A stretch of 50,770 nt of DNA from Flavobacteriales bacterium (GTDB lineage Bacteria > Bacteroidota > Bacteroidia > Flavobacteriales_D > Sanyastnellaceae). A program made the position numbers and the translations under genes. Numbering within the stretch: position 1 is the stretch's first letter; each line of letters starts with the position of its first letter. The stretch covers positions 1 through 50,770 of the forward strand of contig NYSX01000068.1 of NCBI GenBank assembly GCA_002683345.1, given 5' to 3'. Positions 10,744-18,910 of the stretch are shown here, piece by piece. Below the pieces are notes generated by a model. The model searched no databases. It was not told the origin of the DNA and saw only the letters and a list, made by a program, of their open reading frames with translations.

Positions 10744-11988
10744 TTATGCCTTGGCGAACTCCCGCACCGTCTTGGCGATGATTGCAATGCAGTCTTCAAG
10801 CTGCGCTGCTGTCATGACAAGGGGAGGGGCGAAGCGAATGATGTTGCCGTGGGTGGGCTTGGCGAGCAATCCGTTGTCCTTCAGCGCCACGCACAAATCC
10901 CATGCCGTGCTGCTGTCTGGCTTATCGTTGATGACAATCGCGTTCAACAGTCCTTTTCCGCGAACGGCGGACACAAGCTCGGTGGATTCAACGAGTTCCT
11001 GCATCGCTTCTCGAAATCTCATGCCGAGTTTGTTGGCGTTTGCCGCCAATTCCTCGTCGATGACCACTTCCAGTGCTGCTTGCGCAACGGCGCATGCCAG
11101 GGGGTTCCCTCCGAATGTTGAGCCGTGTTCCCCGGGTTTGAGGCACATCATGACTTCATTGTCTGCCAACACAGCCGAGACGGGGAACACACCGCCAGAA
11201 AGGGCTTTCCCCAAAACCAGCAAATCTGGGCGGGCGTCTTCGTAGTCGGTTGCAAGCAATCGCCCGGTGCGGGCAATGCCAGTCTGGACTTCATCTGCGA
11301 TGAACAACACATTGTATTTGGTACAAAGCCGTCGAACCCCAGCGAGATAACCTTCGTCCGGAACCACCACACCAGCCTCACCTTGGATGGGTTCGACCAT
11401 GAAGGCACAAACGTTGGGGTCTTTCAACTCGCGTTCCAATGCGTCCAAGTCGTTGTAGGGTATGAGATCGTATCCAGGCATGTAAGGCCCAAAATCCTTG
11501 TAGCTCAGTGGATCATCAGAACTTGAAATTGCGGCAAGCGTGCGACCCCAGAAATTGCCATGCGCAAACAAAATGCGGGCCTTGTTTTCCGGAATCCCTT
11601 TCTTCTGATATCCCCACTTTCGAGCAAGTTTGTTGGAAGTTTCACCACCTTCCACGCCGCTGTTCATGGGCAGGACCTTGTCATATCCGAACAGATCCGT
11701 CATGAATTTCTCAAAGGGCCCAAGGTTGCTGTTGCAAAAAGCCCTAGATGTCAGGGTCAGACGTTGGGATTGCCTTTGCAGCGCTCCCACAATATGGGGG
11801 TGGCAATGCCCTTGGTTTACGGCACTGTAGGCGCTCAGAAAGTCGAAGTATTTCTTGCCCTCTACATCCCACACATGCACGCCTTCACCGCGGTCAAGGA
11901 CAACGGGCAGAGGGTGGTAGTTGTGGGCGCCGTGGGCATCTTCGAGGGCCATCAAATCGGCCGAGCTGAGCGTAGCATTCGTATTCAT
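10744..11988 (-). CDS. rocD: Ornithine--oxo-acid aminotransferase
   Basis: 414 aa from ATG 11988, a class III aminotransferase. Features in order: [84 protein letters not shown] and the PLP lysine in [13 protein letters not shown]. It converts ornithine and a 2-oxo acid to glutamate semialdehyde, linking arginine and proline metabolism. The 150-residue N-terminal extension in the track runs antisense to ndk and is not real. GC appears clearly lower here (some 60-base stretches near 43-45%) than in the neighbours, which may mark transfer or relaxed codon choice. A consensus -7 box lies directly upstream. Confidence 0.95.
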   Translation of the reverse strand: MNTNATLSSADLMALEDAHGAHNYHPLPVVLDRGEGVHVWDVEGKKYFDFLSAYSAVNQGHCHPHIVGALQRQSQRLTLTSRAFCNSNLGPFEKFMTDLFGYDKVLPMNSGVEGGETSNKLARKWGYQKKGIPENKARILFAHGNFWGRTLAAISSSDDPLSYKDFGPYMPGYDLIPYNDLDALERELKDPNVCAFMVEPIQGEAGVVVPDEGYLAGVRRLCTKYNVLFIADEVQTGIARTGRLLATDYEDARPDLLVLGKALSGGVFPVSAVLADNEVMMCLKPGEHGSTFGGNPLACAVAQAALEVVIDEELAANANKLGMRFREAMQELVESTELVSAVRGKGLLNAIVINDKPDSSTAWDLCVALKDNGLLAKPTHGNIIRFAPPLVMTAAQLEDCIAIIAKTVREFAKA

Positions 11989-11992
11989 GCCC

Positions 11993-12000
11993 CAAAAATA
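11993..12000 (-). promoter_or_regulatory. -7 promoter box (TATTTTTG) for rocD
   Basis: Exact TAnnTTTG on the minus strand, four bases before the rocD ATG. It supports the start at 11988 and implies a very short leader. Confidence 0.5.
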
Positions 12001-12045
12001 GGGCGGGACTTGGCCTCGCCCCGTCGACATCCGTGACTCTCGATG

Positions 12046-12053
12046 TACTTTTG
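12046..12053 (+). promoter_or_regulatory. -7 promoter box (TACTTTTG) for ndk
   Basis: Exact TAnnTTTG match 34 bases upstream of the ndk ATG. With the rocD box it forms a divergent promoter region about 60 bases long. Confidence 0.5.
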
Positions 12054-12087
12054 CACTCCAAAACCTCAGAAAACCAATCTTTTTCCC

Positions 12088-12507
12088 ATGGCGACCAACC
12101 GCACATTCACCATGATCAAGCCCGACGCAACGGGCGCTGGCAACACTGGCAAAATCATTGACCGCATCATCGGTGCTGGTTTCACCATCAAAGCGATGAA
12201 GTGGACCCAACTGAGCATGGACGATGCCGCTGCGTTCTACGCGGTGCACAAGGAGCGTCCTTTCTTCGGTGAACTCACCGAGTACATGACGTCTGCCCCC
12301 ATCGTGGCGGCCATCCTTGAAAAGGACAACGCCGTGGCGGACTTCCGCACCTTGATCGGCGCAACCAACCCCGCTGAAGCTGCTCCCGGTACCATCCGCG
12401 CAGACTTCGCAGAGAGCATCGCGGCCAACGCCGTGCACGGCTCAGACAGCGACGAAAACGCCGCCATCGAAGGTGCGTTCTTCTTCAGCACCCGCGAGCT
12501 CGCGTAA
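12088..12507 (+). CDS. ndk: Nucleoside diphosphate kinase
   Basis: 139 aa from ATG 12088 ([14 protein letters not shown]), the standard Ndk length. It transfers the gamma phosphate from ATP to nucleoside diphosphates through a phosphohistidine, seen in the active-site motif NAVHGSDS. The nucleotide-binding motif TMIKPDA and the Kpn-loop region [10 protein letters not shown] are present. The upstream 15 residues of the track ORF (MYFCTPKPQ..) cover the promoter and leader and should be dropped. It is monocistronic: divergent from rocD and followed by a strong hairpin terminator. Confidence 0.97.
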   Translation: MATNRTFTMIKPDATGAGNTGKIIDRIIGAGFTIKAMKWTQLSMDDAAAFYAVHKERPFFGELTEYMTSAPIVAAILEKDNAVADFRTLIGATNPAEAAPGTIRADFAESIAANAVHGSDSDENAAIEGAFFFSTRELA

Positions 12508-12528
12508 GCGCACTCGACACACAATTTG

Positions 12529-12561
12529 AAAAAAAAGGCTGCCCCCGGGCGGCCTTTTTTT
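12529..12561. terminator. Rho-independent terminator after ndk (bidirectional)
   Basis: A run of A, then GGCTGCCC-CC-GGGCGGCC (one T-G pair), then seven T. It can stop ndk transcription and, read from the other side, transcripts of the convergent helicase gene. Confidence 0.85.
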
Positions 12562-12599
12562 GTGGACGGCCCCCTCGAAAAGGTGACGGCTCCGAGGGG

Positions 12600-14069
12600 T
12601 CAGTCGAAGAAGATGTCCGCGAAGTTGAGGAGGTAGAGTTCGCTCTCTGCCCGCGTCAGGGCGGTGTACAACCACCGCAGCCATTCGAGGTCCACGCGTT
12701 CCTCTGTGATGTAGCCTTGATCGACCACCACGGCAGGCCATTGGCCACCCTGGCTTTTGTGGCAGGTGAGGGCATAGGCGAATTTGACTTGCAGCGCTTG
12801 GTAGCAAGGGTCGGAGTTGGTGGCCTCGTGGATTTTGGCCTTGCTCCCGAGGTGGGAGTGGTCGGCGCTGACGTCGTCGTACAAGGCCTTGCGCTCGGCC
12901 CGGGACTGCGACGCGCGCTCGGACGTCAGCACACTCAGGTTGATGTGCACGGAAAAACTGGGGTAGTCGGGCACGTCCGCCAACCGAACCTCGGCTTCCA
13001 CAAAGGGGGTGTCGTACCGCTCAAAGCGAGACAAAATGCGGTCTACGATGAGGGTGTCTCCATTCGCGATGAGGTTGGTCGCCAACTCTTCGTGGTCCGC
13101 CAGCCAGTGGTAGTTGTTGGCGACGACCATGAGGCGGTCCCCAGCGTTGAGGTCGTCCTCTTGCCACAGGACCCGCGCCCGGATTTGTTGGTTGAATTGC
13201 ACGGCCCGCTTGTTGGAGCGCGTGATGACCACGAGGTTGTCTTCGCCGTGTTTGGCGTGGAGGTCGACAAGCAGATCTTCCAGCTCTTGCCCAAACACCC
13301 GCTGCAGCCCAGGTCCCGGCTCAAAATGTGGCAAAGGCACGGCGTTGTGGACGTCGGTGACGGCCATGCGCATCCGCAGGTCGTGGGCGTTGCTCAAAAT
13401 GGCGCTGTCCAGTTCTTGGCGGACGACGTCGTTCAAGGTGACTTCGGCGAGGGTGAGGTCGAAGGCTTCACGCAGTTTGGGGCCCTGAAGGGCTGGACTT
13501 TCCGACGCGCCAACGGGCGGAAGCTGTGCGTCGTCGCCGATGAGCATGAGACGGCACCCATGACCTGAATAGACAAATTCCACGAGGTCGTCCAGCAGGC
13601 TGCGGTATTGAAAGCCTCCTGAGGGGAGCCCTCCACTTTCCCCAATCATGGACGCTTCGTCGACGATGAACAGCGTGTCCGTGCGTCGGTTGGGCATCAA
13701 GCCGTACGCCGTTCCGCCTTCGGGATTGCGCTTGGGACGGTAGATGTGCCGGTGAATGGTCGAGGCGTCTTGACCTGCATGGCCCGCAAGGACTTTGGCG
13801 GCGCGGCCCGTGGGGGCCAGAAGCACGCATTTTTGGCGGGCGTAGCGGAGCGTGCGAACGACTGCACCCACCGCGGTGGTTTTCCCGGTACCTGCATACC
13901 CGCGAAGCACGAGGGCGCAGCGCGGCTTTTCAGACACGATGAACCGCGACCACACGTGCGCAAAACGCTCCTGACTTTCCGTGGGGGTGAACGGGATCTG
14001 GCCCAGCAAGCGGGACTCAAATTCAGCCGCACGGGCGAGGTTGGACAGGGAGGGGGAGGAGCGGGGCAT
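12600..14069 (-). CDS. RecD/Dda-like SF1 ATP-dependent helicase
   Basis: 489 aa from the preferred ATG 14069 (MPRSSPSLSNLARA). SF1 helicase motifs occur in order: Walker A GYAGTGKTTAV (about residue 57), LAPTGRAAKVL, Walker B FIVDEASMI, motif III LIGDDAQLPPVG, and the UvrD-like C-terminal motifs YALTCHKSQGGQWPAVVV and YTALTRAESELYLL. This is the common short RecD-like helicase of Bacteroidota, presumed to act in DNA repair or recombination; the exact role is not established. No RecB/RecC partner lies nearby. It is divergent from the next gene; a TACCTTCG box lies 11 bases upstream. The longer N-terminus in the track lies over the promoter region. Confidence 0.87.
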   Translation of the reverse strand: MPRSSPSLSNLARAAEFESRLLGQIPFTPTESQERFAHVWSRFIVSEKPRCALVLRGYAGTGKTTAVGAVVRTLRYARQKCVLLAPTGRAAKVLAGHAGQDASTIHRHIYRPKRNPEGGTAYGLMPNRRTDTLFIVDEASMIGESGGLPSGGFQYRSLLDDLVEFVYSGHGCRLMLIGDDAQLPPVGASESPALQGPKLREAFDLTLAEVTLNDVVRQELDSAILSNAHDLRMRMAVTDVHNAVPLPHFEPGPGLQRVFGQELEDLLVDLHAKHGEDNLVVITRSNKRAVQFNQQIRARVLWQEDDLNAGDRLMVVANNYHWLADHEELATNLIANGDTLIVDRILSRFERYDTPFVEAEVRLADVPDYPSFSVHINLSVLTSERASQSRAERKALYDDVSADHSHLGSKAKIHEATNSDPCYQALQVKFAYALTCHKSQGGQWPAVVVDQGYITEERVDLEWLRWLYTALTRAESELYLLNFADIFFD

Positions 14070-14080
14070 GATTGGGCCTT

Positions 14081-14088
14081 CGAAGGTA
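14081..14088 (-). promoter_or_regulatory. Probable -7 box for the SF1 helicase gene
   Basis: The minus strand reads TACCTTCG, the TAnnTTCG variant, 11 bases before the ATG. Confidence 0.35.
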
Positions 14089-14103
14089 GGTCGCGAAGCG
14101 TTG

Positions 14104-14130
14104 CAGGGTGCGTCGCATGTTGTAGTTTTG
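14104..14130 (+). promoter_or_regulatory. Promoter with both boxes: TTG-N19-TAGTTTTG
   Basis: The best complete promoter in the window. A TTG lies exactly 19 bases before an exact -7 element TAGTTTTG (14123-14130), close to the known Bacteroidota layout. The gene's ATG is 24 bases downstream. Confidence 0.55.
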
Positions 14131-14154
14131 GGGCGCAAACACGCGATTCGCACC

Positions 14155-15036
14155 ATGGAAAAGTTCTTCAACGAAATCAACAAGTACGTCATCAGCATCT
14201 TGCTGTTCCTCGGAGGCTTCGGCTTTTTGGCCAAGTACTTGAGCGGCGATGCCCTGGAAAGCCAACCTGTGGCGATGCTCTACGCTTCACTCGCGATGAT
14301 TGCGGTGGGGATCGTGGCCATGCCCGTGGTGTTGGAGAAATTGAACCAGCAGGTGTACAAGGCGTTGCTCGCGGTGGGGGTCATCAGTGCCGCGGCGCTG
14401 GCCTACTCCGTGTTCTACTCTGTGGATGAGGAGATTGAGTTCCAAGCCACCCAAAAGGCGGTCAACGCCACCACCATACAACGCCTGAAAGACATCCGTT
14501 CCGCACAGGAGTCGCACTTGGCGGTCTACGGCACCTTTGCAGAGACGTTTGACAGCTTGTTGCGTTTTGTCCAGGCCCCTGTGGTGCCGGTGGAATTCAA
14601 CATGGGCTCTTTCCATGACACCTTGCCTGAAGCCCAAAGCCGCGAAGAAGGCTACGTGATCAAGCGTGCAGACATTGCGTTGATTGCGGAGGAGAAAGAC
14701 ATGACCGAGGAAGGCCTTTTGGACTTGATCATGGAGGACATGAGCCCGTACAAAGTGCGAGACACCTTGTACACTTCGTTCTACAATGAAAACTTCACCC
14801 CGGAAGCCCGTACGGCCCAGCGCCTGCCTCAAGTGAGCTTGGACTCCTTGCCGTTCAATCCCTACACCGGGGAACGCTTTGTCATGAAGACGGGTGCCGT
14901 CGAAGTGGGCCGCGTGTGGCAACCCACCATTTTGGTGCAAGACCCCACGCCCTTTGGCCGTGAGAAAGTGAAGAAGGACACCCTTCGCTTCGGTTCCTTG
15001 GCAGAGGCGCACCGCGACGGAAACTGGCGCAACTGA
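14155..15036 (+). CDS. Two-helix membrane protein of unknown function upstream of DUF3822
   Basis: 293 aa from ATG 14155 (MEKFFNEINKYVISILLFLGGFGFLAKYL). Helices lie near residues 10-28 and 40-57, and a third hydrophobic stretch near 66-83 (ALLAVGVISAAALAYSVFY). A large soluble domain follows with a coiled start (QATQKAVNATTIQRLKDIRSAQESHLAVYG) and a Tyr/Phe-rich end, probably periplasmic. The AQ..HLAVYGTFA pattern somewhat resembles the stalk of pilin-like or GldM-like proteins, but I cannot assign a family. It leads the run DUF3822-rsmD-coaD, with eight bases to the next gene and its own promoter. The 58 extra N-terminal residues in the track overlap the divergent helicase and are rejected. 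Confidence 0.8.
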   Translation: MEKFFNEINKYVISILLFLGGFGFLAKYLSGDALESQPVAMLYASLAMIAVGIVAMPVVLEKLNQQVYKALLAVGVISAAALAYSVFYSVDEEIEFQATQKAVNATTIQRLKDIRSAQESHLAVYGTFAETFDSLLRFVQAPVVPVEFNMGSFHDTLPEAQSREEGYVIKRADIALIAEEKDMTEEGLLDLIMEDMSPYKVRDTLYTSFYNENFTPEARTAQRLPQVSLDSLPFNPYTGERFVMKTGAVEVGRVWQPTILVQDPTPFGREKVKKDTLRFGSLAEAHRDGNWRN

Positions 15037-15043
15037 TTCGGCG

Positions 15044-15802
15044 ATGGGCCGACTTTCGCTTGTGTGGGATGCGCCGTGGTTGATCTGGACCACGGGACAG
15101 GCCCATGAAGTGAACCGCAGAGAAATTTCGAATCCAGACATGGTGGTGGAGGTGCTTCGCGCGCTCCGTCATCAAGTGGGCATTGGGGCCGAGGTGATCC
15201 ACGCCGAATGGGCCAAACCCGCCACCGTCGTGCCTTCCGCCGTGCTGCCCAACGACGTCACGGCAGCCCAGCTGGCTCCACTCCATCACATGCATCACGG
15301 CCCCCTGGGGGCCAATGCACGCCTGCACAGTCACCTGCTGGATGCCTTCGAGGACAGGCCTTGGTTGGCCGTGGAGGGCGATTCGGTCTGGGCCGAGGCC
15401 GTCCACAGCATGTTCCCCCAAGCCCAGCACCGTCCTTTGGTTCACGCCCTCATTCACGACGCCGTTCAATGGCACCGCGAGGCGCCCTGCGACGGGTGGT
15501 CGTTTCGGGTAGACCTCCGAGAATCGGGTGCGGTCATGGCCGCCACGGCGGGGGAATCACTGCAATGGGTGCACCACTTGGCAGGCGGCTCCACGGCGGA
15601 GGATGCGTTGTACGCCATGGTGAATGCCGCCCATCGAGGGGACATGGAGCCGCAACAATGCCGCGTGCGTTGGTCCGGAGAAGAAGCACTGACCCAAGGG
15701 TGGTCCCGATTCATGGAGGTCAGTCCTGCAGAAGTCGGTTCTGAAGAACGCCCTTCTTCAACGTGGTCGGCCTTGTTTCAAACCCTGGAATCATGCGGAT
15801 AA
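15044..15802 (+). CDS. DUF3822 family protein
   Basis: 252 aa. Position and length match the DUF3822 family, which in Bacteroidota commonly precedes rsmD and coaD, as here. Visible features are a Trp-rich start (LSLVWDAPWLIWTTG), a central HLLDAF segment and a late ESLQWVHHLAGGSTAEDALYAMVNAAHR segment. Members resemble the actin/ASKHA-like fold of type II secretion assembly factors, but the function is not established. The last 10 bases overlap rsmD, which suggests translational coupling. The family call rests partly on gene order. Confidence 0.75.
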   Translation: MGRLSLVWDAPWLIWTTGQAHEVNRREISNPDMVVEVLRALRHQVGIGAEVIHAEWAKPATVVPSAVLPNDVTAAQLAPLHHMHHGPLGANARLHSHLLDAFEDRPWLAVEGDSVWAEAVHSMFPQAQHRPLVHALIHDAVQWHREAPCDGWSFRVDLRESGAVMAATAGESLQWVHHLAGGSTAEDALYAMVNAAHRGDMEPQQCRVRWSGEEALTQGWSRFMEVSPAEVGSEERPSSTWSALFQTLESCG

Positions 15803-16329
15803 CAGGAGGAGCTTGGCGCGGACGTCGGTTGCCGGAACTCAAGGGGTTTCAAGGTCGTCCCACCACGGATTTTGGGCGCGAGGGGTTGTTCAATTTGCTG
15901 TCGTCTCGTGTCGACTTGGAAGGGGCCCAGGTCCTTGACTTGTTTGCGGGAACTGGCATGGTGTCCCTCGAGTTTTTGAGTCGCGGCGCAGGTTCTGTGA
16001 CTGCCGTGGAGCGGGCGCCCAAGGCGTGTCGATTTGCGACCCAGCAGGCGAGCCAATTGGGAAGCGACGACCTGCATACGGTGTGTGCCGATGTGTGGGG
16101 CTTTTTGAACAAGCCGCTCACCCAGTTTGACCTCGTCTTTGCGGATCCACCGTACGACATGCCCAAGTTGGACACGTTGCCCGATGTGGTGCGCGAGAGT
16201 GGAATTCTTGCCCAAGGGGGCTGGTTCATCCTGGAGCACGGCGAGCGCATGGACGTGTCGGACAAGTCAGGATATGTTCTTTCGAGGAAATACGGACACG
16301 TCCATTTCAGTTTGTTTACCTTCGAATGA
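15793..16329 (+). CDS. rsmD: 16S rRNA (guanine966-N2)-methyltransferase RsmD
   Basis: 178 aa from ATG 15793 (MRITGGAWRGRRLPELKG), the typical RsmD start; the track start lies further upstream inside DUF3822. It methylates G966 of 16S rRNA using S-adenosylmethionine. The N-terminal RPTTDFGREGLFNLL, SAM-binding loop DLFAGTGMVSLEFLSRGA (about residue 49) and catalytic motif ADPPYDMP (about 117) are all visible. It overlaps DUF3822 by 10 bases, and its TGA directly abuts the coaD ATG. Confidence 0.95.
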   Translation: MRITGGAWRGRRLPELKGFQGRPTTDFGREGLFNLLSSRVDLEGAQVLDLFAGTGMVSLEFLSRGAGSVTAVERAPKACRFATQQASQLGSDDLHTVCADVWGFLNKPLTQFDLVFADPPYDMPKLDTLPDVVRESGILAQGGWFILEHGERMDVSDKSGYVLSRKYGHVHFSLFTFE

Positions 16330-16803
16330 ATGCGCAGAGCTCTGTTTCCAGGGTCGTTTGACCCCGTCACCAAAGGCCACGAAAACGTGGTGATCCGTGC
16401 CACGGTCATGTTTGACGAAGTGGTGGTGGCCGTAGGACGTCATGGCTCCAAGAAGGGACTTTTCTCTGTCGAGGAGCGAGTGGCCATGTTGGAAGCCACC
16501 TTCGCGGCACATCCTTCCGTCAAGGTGGTGTCTTATGAGGGGCTGACGGCCGATTTCTGTCGAAGCCTCGGTGCCCAGTTTCAACTCCGGGGCGTGCGCA
16601 ATGCCGTGGATCTGAGCTACGAACAAACGCTGGCGCATATGACCCGAGCCATGCATCCCGATTTGGACACGGTCGTGCTGTTGACGGATCCGGAGTACGC
16701 ATCCATTCATTCCACCGTGGTGCGCGACGTCCATGCGCATGGCGGCGATGTTTCCCCATTCGTACCTGAAGCCATTTTGCCATGGTTCGCTGCCCAAGGG
16801 TGA
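16330..16803 (+). CDS. coaD: Pantetheine-phosphate adenylyltransferase
   Basis: 157 aa, the normal CoaD length. It joins AMP from ATP to 4'-phosphopantetheine in coenzyme A synthesis. The nucleotidyltransferase motif FPGSFDPVTKGHENVV carries the T-x-G-H signature; the substrate region RGVRNAVDLSYEQ and TDPEYASIHSTVVRDV follow, with the ISSS-type motif here reading HSTV. It starts immediately after the rsmD stop, and its TGA overlaps the next ATG (TGATG). Confidence 0.96.
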   Translation: MRRALFPGSFDPVTKGHENVVIRATVMFDEVVVAVGRHGSKKGLFSVEERVAMLEATFAAHPSVKVVSYEGLTADFCRSLGAQFQLRGVRNAVDLSYEQTLAHMTRAMHPDLDTVVLLTDPEYASIHSTVVRDVHAHGGDVSPFVPEAILPWFAAQG

Positions 16804-18224
16804 TGCGCTTGACGACGTTGTGCTGCGCACTGGCGTGGACCGGTACGCAAGGGCTGTGGGCCCAAACCGACGTGGTCGTCCAATGGATGGATGAAGAGGG
16901 GAGCCCCGCCTGCCAATTTCCCGACGCCGGTCACACGCTGCACGTCAGCGCGTGGATTGACGGCGTGACCCAAACGGCCATTCAAGCCGAAGATTTGGTG
17001 GTGGACAGCACAGGGACATGTCTGTGGCCCGATGCGGCCTCTGGCGTTTACACCTTGGAAGCGTTGCCGTGGTCGTGGACGATGGTGATTGAGCCTCAAG
17101 CGGAGGTGGACACGGTGACCTTGATTTGGCCAAGTCGTCCGTTCCAAAGGCTGCGCAAGAATCCGTCCAAAGTGCGGTATGCCGAAGGGCATCCAGGCGC
17201 AGCGGTGGACAGCCTTCAATTGTGGCTCAGCCAGCAACTCGATTCGCTCGACCTCGACCAGCTCATGGCCTCGGGCGCTGTGGGGGCCAACTCGGCTCAG
17301 AGCGCTGCGGCCCGGGAGGCGTTGGCCCGTGCCCTTGAGCGAGGCAATCAAGAAATTGCAGCGCGGTTGACGTTGGCGCCACACACGCTGTGGGGAGACC
17401 TCATGGCTTCCCTCGTGCGGGAGTGGCAGATGAGTTTGGGGGCCACAGAGGACCTTGCGGCGCTTCGCGCTTGGGAGGGCTCGGTGGAGGCGCGTTCGTG
17501 GAAAGACCGATTGGCTTCTCCGGGCTGGTGTTCCTCATGGGAATTGCAACACGACCAATGGTGGGATGTGCTTGAAGAGGCCCGCCGGCCGTGGCGTTCT
17601 TGGGTCGCAATGGGCGATGTGGACAGCTTGTGCCAGGCGACCGGCTGGACGTTGGATGAATTGCATGTGGCCATGTGGATGGGCCAAGGCCAAGCTTGGA
17701 GCCGATGGGCCGACTCGTGGTGGGATTTGCGTTGGAAGGACCAGTGTGACGTGGCAGGCATCCGTCGAGAATCTGACCAAGCCCGCCGCTACGTGTTGAC
17801 GGGCCAAGCGTGGGGAGACGTCATGTGGATGATGCCCAACGGAGACCTCGAGCCTGCATGGGCAGGGGAGGGCGACTGGCGCGTTTGGTTGATCACGCGT
17901 TCAGGCTCGGCGTCAGGCACACGTGAATGGTCCATTTTGCGCTCGTGGATGGCCAACCAAGCCCCGAAGGACGTGTCATGGGGGGTGCTTTCTGTCGATG
18001 CGAACGAAGAGGGGTGGTCCTCCACGTTGGCGCAGCGAGAACAAATTCGAGAGCGCATTCGCTGGGTCGGAAGGGACCCCGGTTGGTGGGACCGCTTGGA
18101 CGTGTCGCGGGTTCCACAAGTCGTGGTCGTTCGTCCGGACGGTGAGGTCCACACCCACCACGCCTCGCTTCCAAGCGAAGGGCTCTTTGCCGAGCTGAAG
18201 CGTTGGCGCCTCACGGTGCGCTGA
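16803..18224 (+). CDS. Trp-rich secreted protein with a degenerate thioredoxin-like C-terminus
   Basis: 473 aa from ATG 16803, which overlaps the coaD stop as TGATG. The first 20 residues (MRLTTLCCALAWTGTQGLWAQ) are a signal peptide. The middle is mostly helical and unusually rich in tryptophan (close to 40 W by my count, about 8%), for example DQWWDV, SRWADSWWDLRW and DPGWWDR. The last 130 residues look like a TlpA/thioredoxin fold: strand DWRVWLIT, helix, strand VSWGVLSVDA and the cis-Pro region VPQVVVVRPDG. The active-site CxxC is missing; the matching position reads SGSASGTREW. It is probably a periplasmic non-redox relative of TlpA-type proteins. The fold assignment is inference. Confidence 0.72.
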   Translation: MRLTTLCCALAWTGTQGLWAQTDVVVQWMDEEGSPACQFPDAGHTLHVSAWIDGVTQTAIQAEDLVVDSTGTCLWPDAASGVYTLEALPWSWTMVIEPQAEVDTVTLIWPSRPFQRLRKNPSKVRYAEGHPGAAVDSLQLWLSQQLDSLDLDQLMASGAVGANSAQSAAAREALARALERGNQEIAARLTLAPHTLWGDLMASLVREWQMSLGATEDLAALRAWEGSVEARSWKDRLASPGWCSSWELQHDQWWDVLEEARRPWRSWVAMGDVDSLCQATGWTLDELHVAMWMGQGQAWSRWADSWWDLRWKDQCDVAGIRRESDQARRYVLTGQAWGDVMWMMPNGDLEPAWAGEGDWRVWLITRSGSASGTREWSILRSWMANQAPKDVSWGVLSVDANEEGWSSTLAQREQIRERIRWVGRDPGWWDRLDVSRVPQVVVVRPDGEVHTHHASLPSEGLFAELKRWRLTVR

Positions 18225-18247
18225 TCCGCACTTCAGACGGGCCTCAC

Positions 18248-18910
18248 TCAGGCCGACTCACCTTGGTTTTCTGCAGGAAGGAGGGCGTCCAAGACGATGC
18301 GAATGCTGCCAAAGGTGTTGGACGTGACCTCCTCTGAAAAAGGTGGTCGAAGCCACGTCACGTCCGAGATGCCTTCGATGGCTTGGGGGATGCCTTTGGT
18401 TTGGGTTCCGGCATGACGCATGGGATACCAAAACGTGGTTTTCAGATGCACCACGCCGCCTGCCTCATACGTGTGGAAGGTGGTGAATGCATCCCCGGTC
18501 AAGGTCAAGTCGGTGATGCCCGTTTCTTCTTCAACCTCGCGCACGGCAGCTTCTTCCAAGCGCTCGCCTGGTTCGAGCTTGCCCTTCGGGAGGTCCCATT
18601 TTCCGTTGCGCTGAATCCAGAGAACATGACCCTCGTCGTCCCGCACCACGCCCCCTGCGGCCGCGAGCTCTTGGTAGCCTGCACAAAAGGTCATCCACAC
18701 GTGGTCCAAGTCGTTGGCGTAGACCTTCACCTCGTTCACTTCGGGGCTGCGCTTCAACATGGTGGGCAGGTCGCGAAGCATGCGTTCGGTTGGGTTCAGC
18801 AAGGTCATCGTGCCCTCGGAAGTGGACCCGGAGGGAGCCGACATTTCCTCAGGCATCGGGCGAAATTTCACCCGGCGATTCAGCATGAATACATCGTAGC
18901 TTTGTGACAT
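18248..18910 (-). CDS. NUDIX hydrolase
   Basis: 220 aa from ATG 18910 (MSQSYDVFMLNRRVKF). A perfect Nudix box, GKLEPGERLEEAAVREVEEETGI, matches GX5EX7REUXEEXGU at about residues 112-134, just after GKWDLPKG. NUDIX enzymes hydrolyse nucleoside diphosphates linked to another group; the substrate is not predictable. The start codon shares two bases with the pyrE start on the other strand (CATG at 18908-18911), so there is no intergenic DNA between them. Another ATG at 18916 would overlap pyrE even more. A TACCTTTC box for this gene sits inside pyrE coding sequence. Confidence 0.9.
   Translation of the reverse strand: MSQSYDVFMLNRRVKFRPMPEEMSAPSGSTSEGTMTLLNPTERMLRDLPTMLKRSPEVNEVKVYANDLDHVWMTFCAGYQELAAAGGVVRDDEGHVLWIQRNGKWDLPKGKLEPGERLEEAAVREVEEETGITDLTLTGDAFTTFHTYEAGGVVHLKTTFWYPMRHAGTQTKGIPQAIEGISDVTWLRPPFSEEVTSNTFGSIRIVLDALLPAENQGESA
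18897..18904 (+). promoter_or_regulatory. -7 promoter box (TAGCTTTG) for pyrE, inside NUDIX coding sequence
   Basis: Exact TAnnTTTG match four bases before the pyrE ATG. It lies over NUDIX codons 3-5 on the opposite strand. Confidence 0.5.

Noticed and set aside
11989-12438. N-terminal 150-residue extension of RocD in the ORF track
   Set aside because: It runs antisense through ndk and across both promoters; the family start is at 11988.
18238-18253. GGCCT-CACTC-AGGCC stem between the Trp-rich protein and NUDIX genes as a terminator
   Set aside because: Only five pairs and no T-run; too weak to call.
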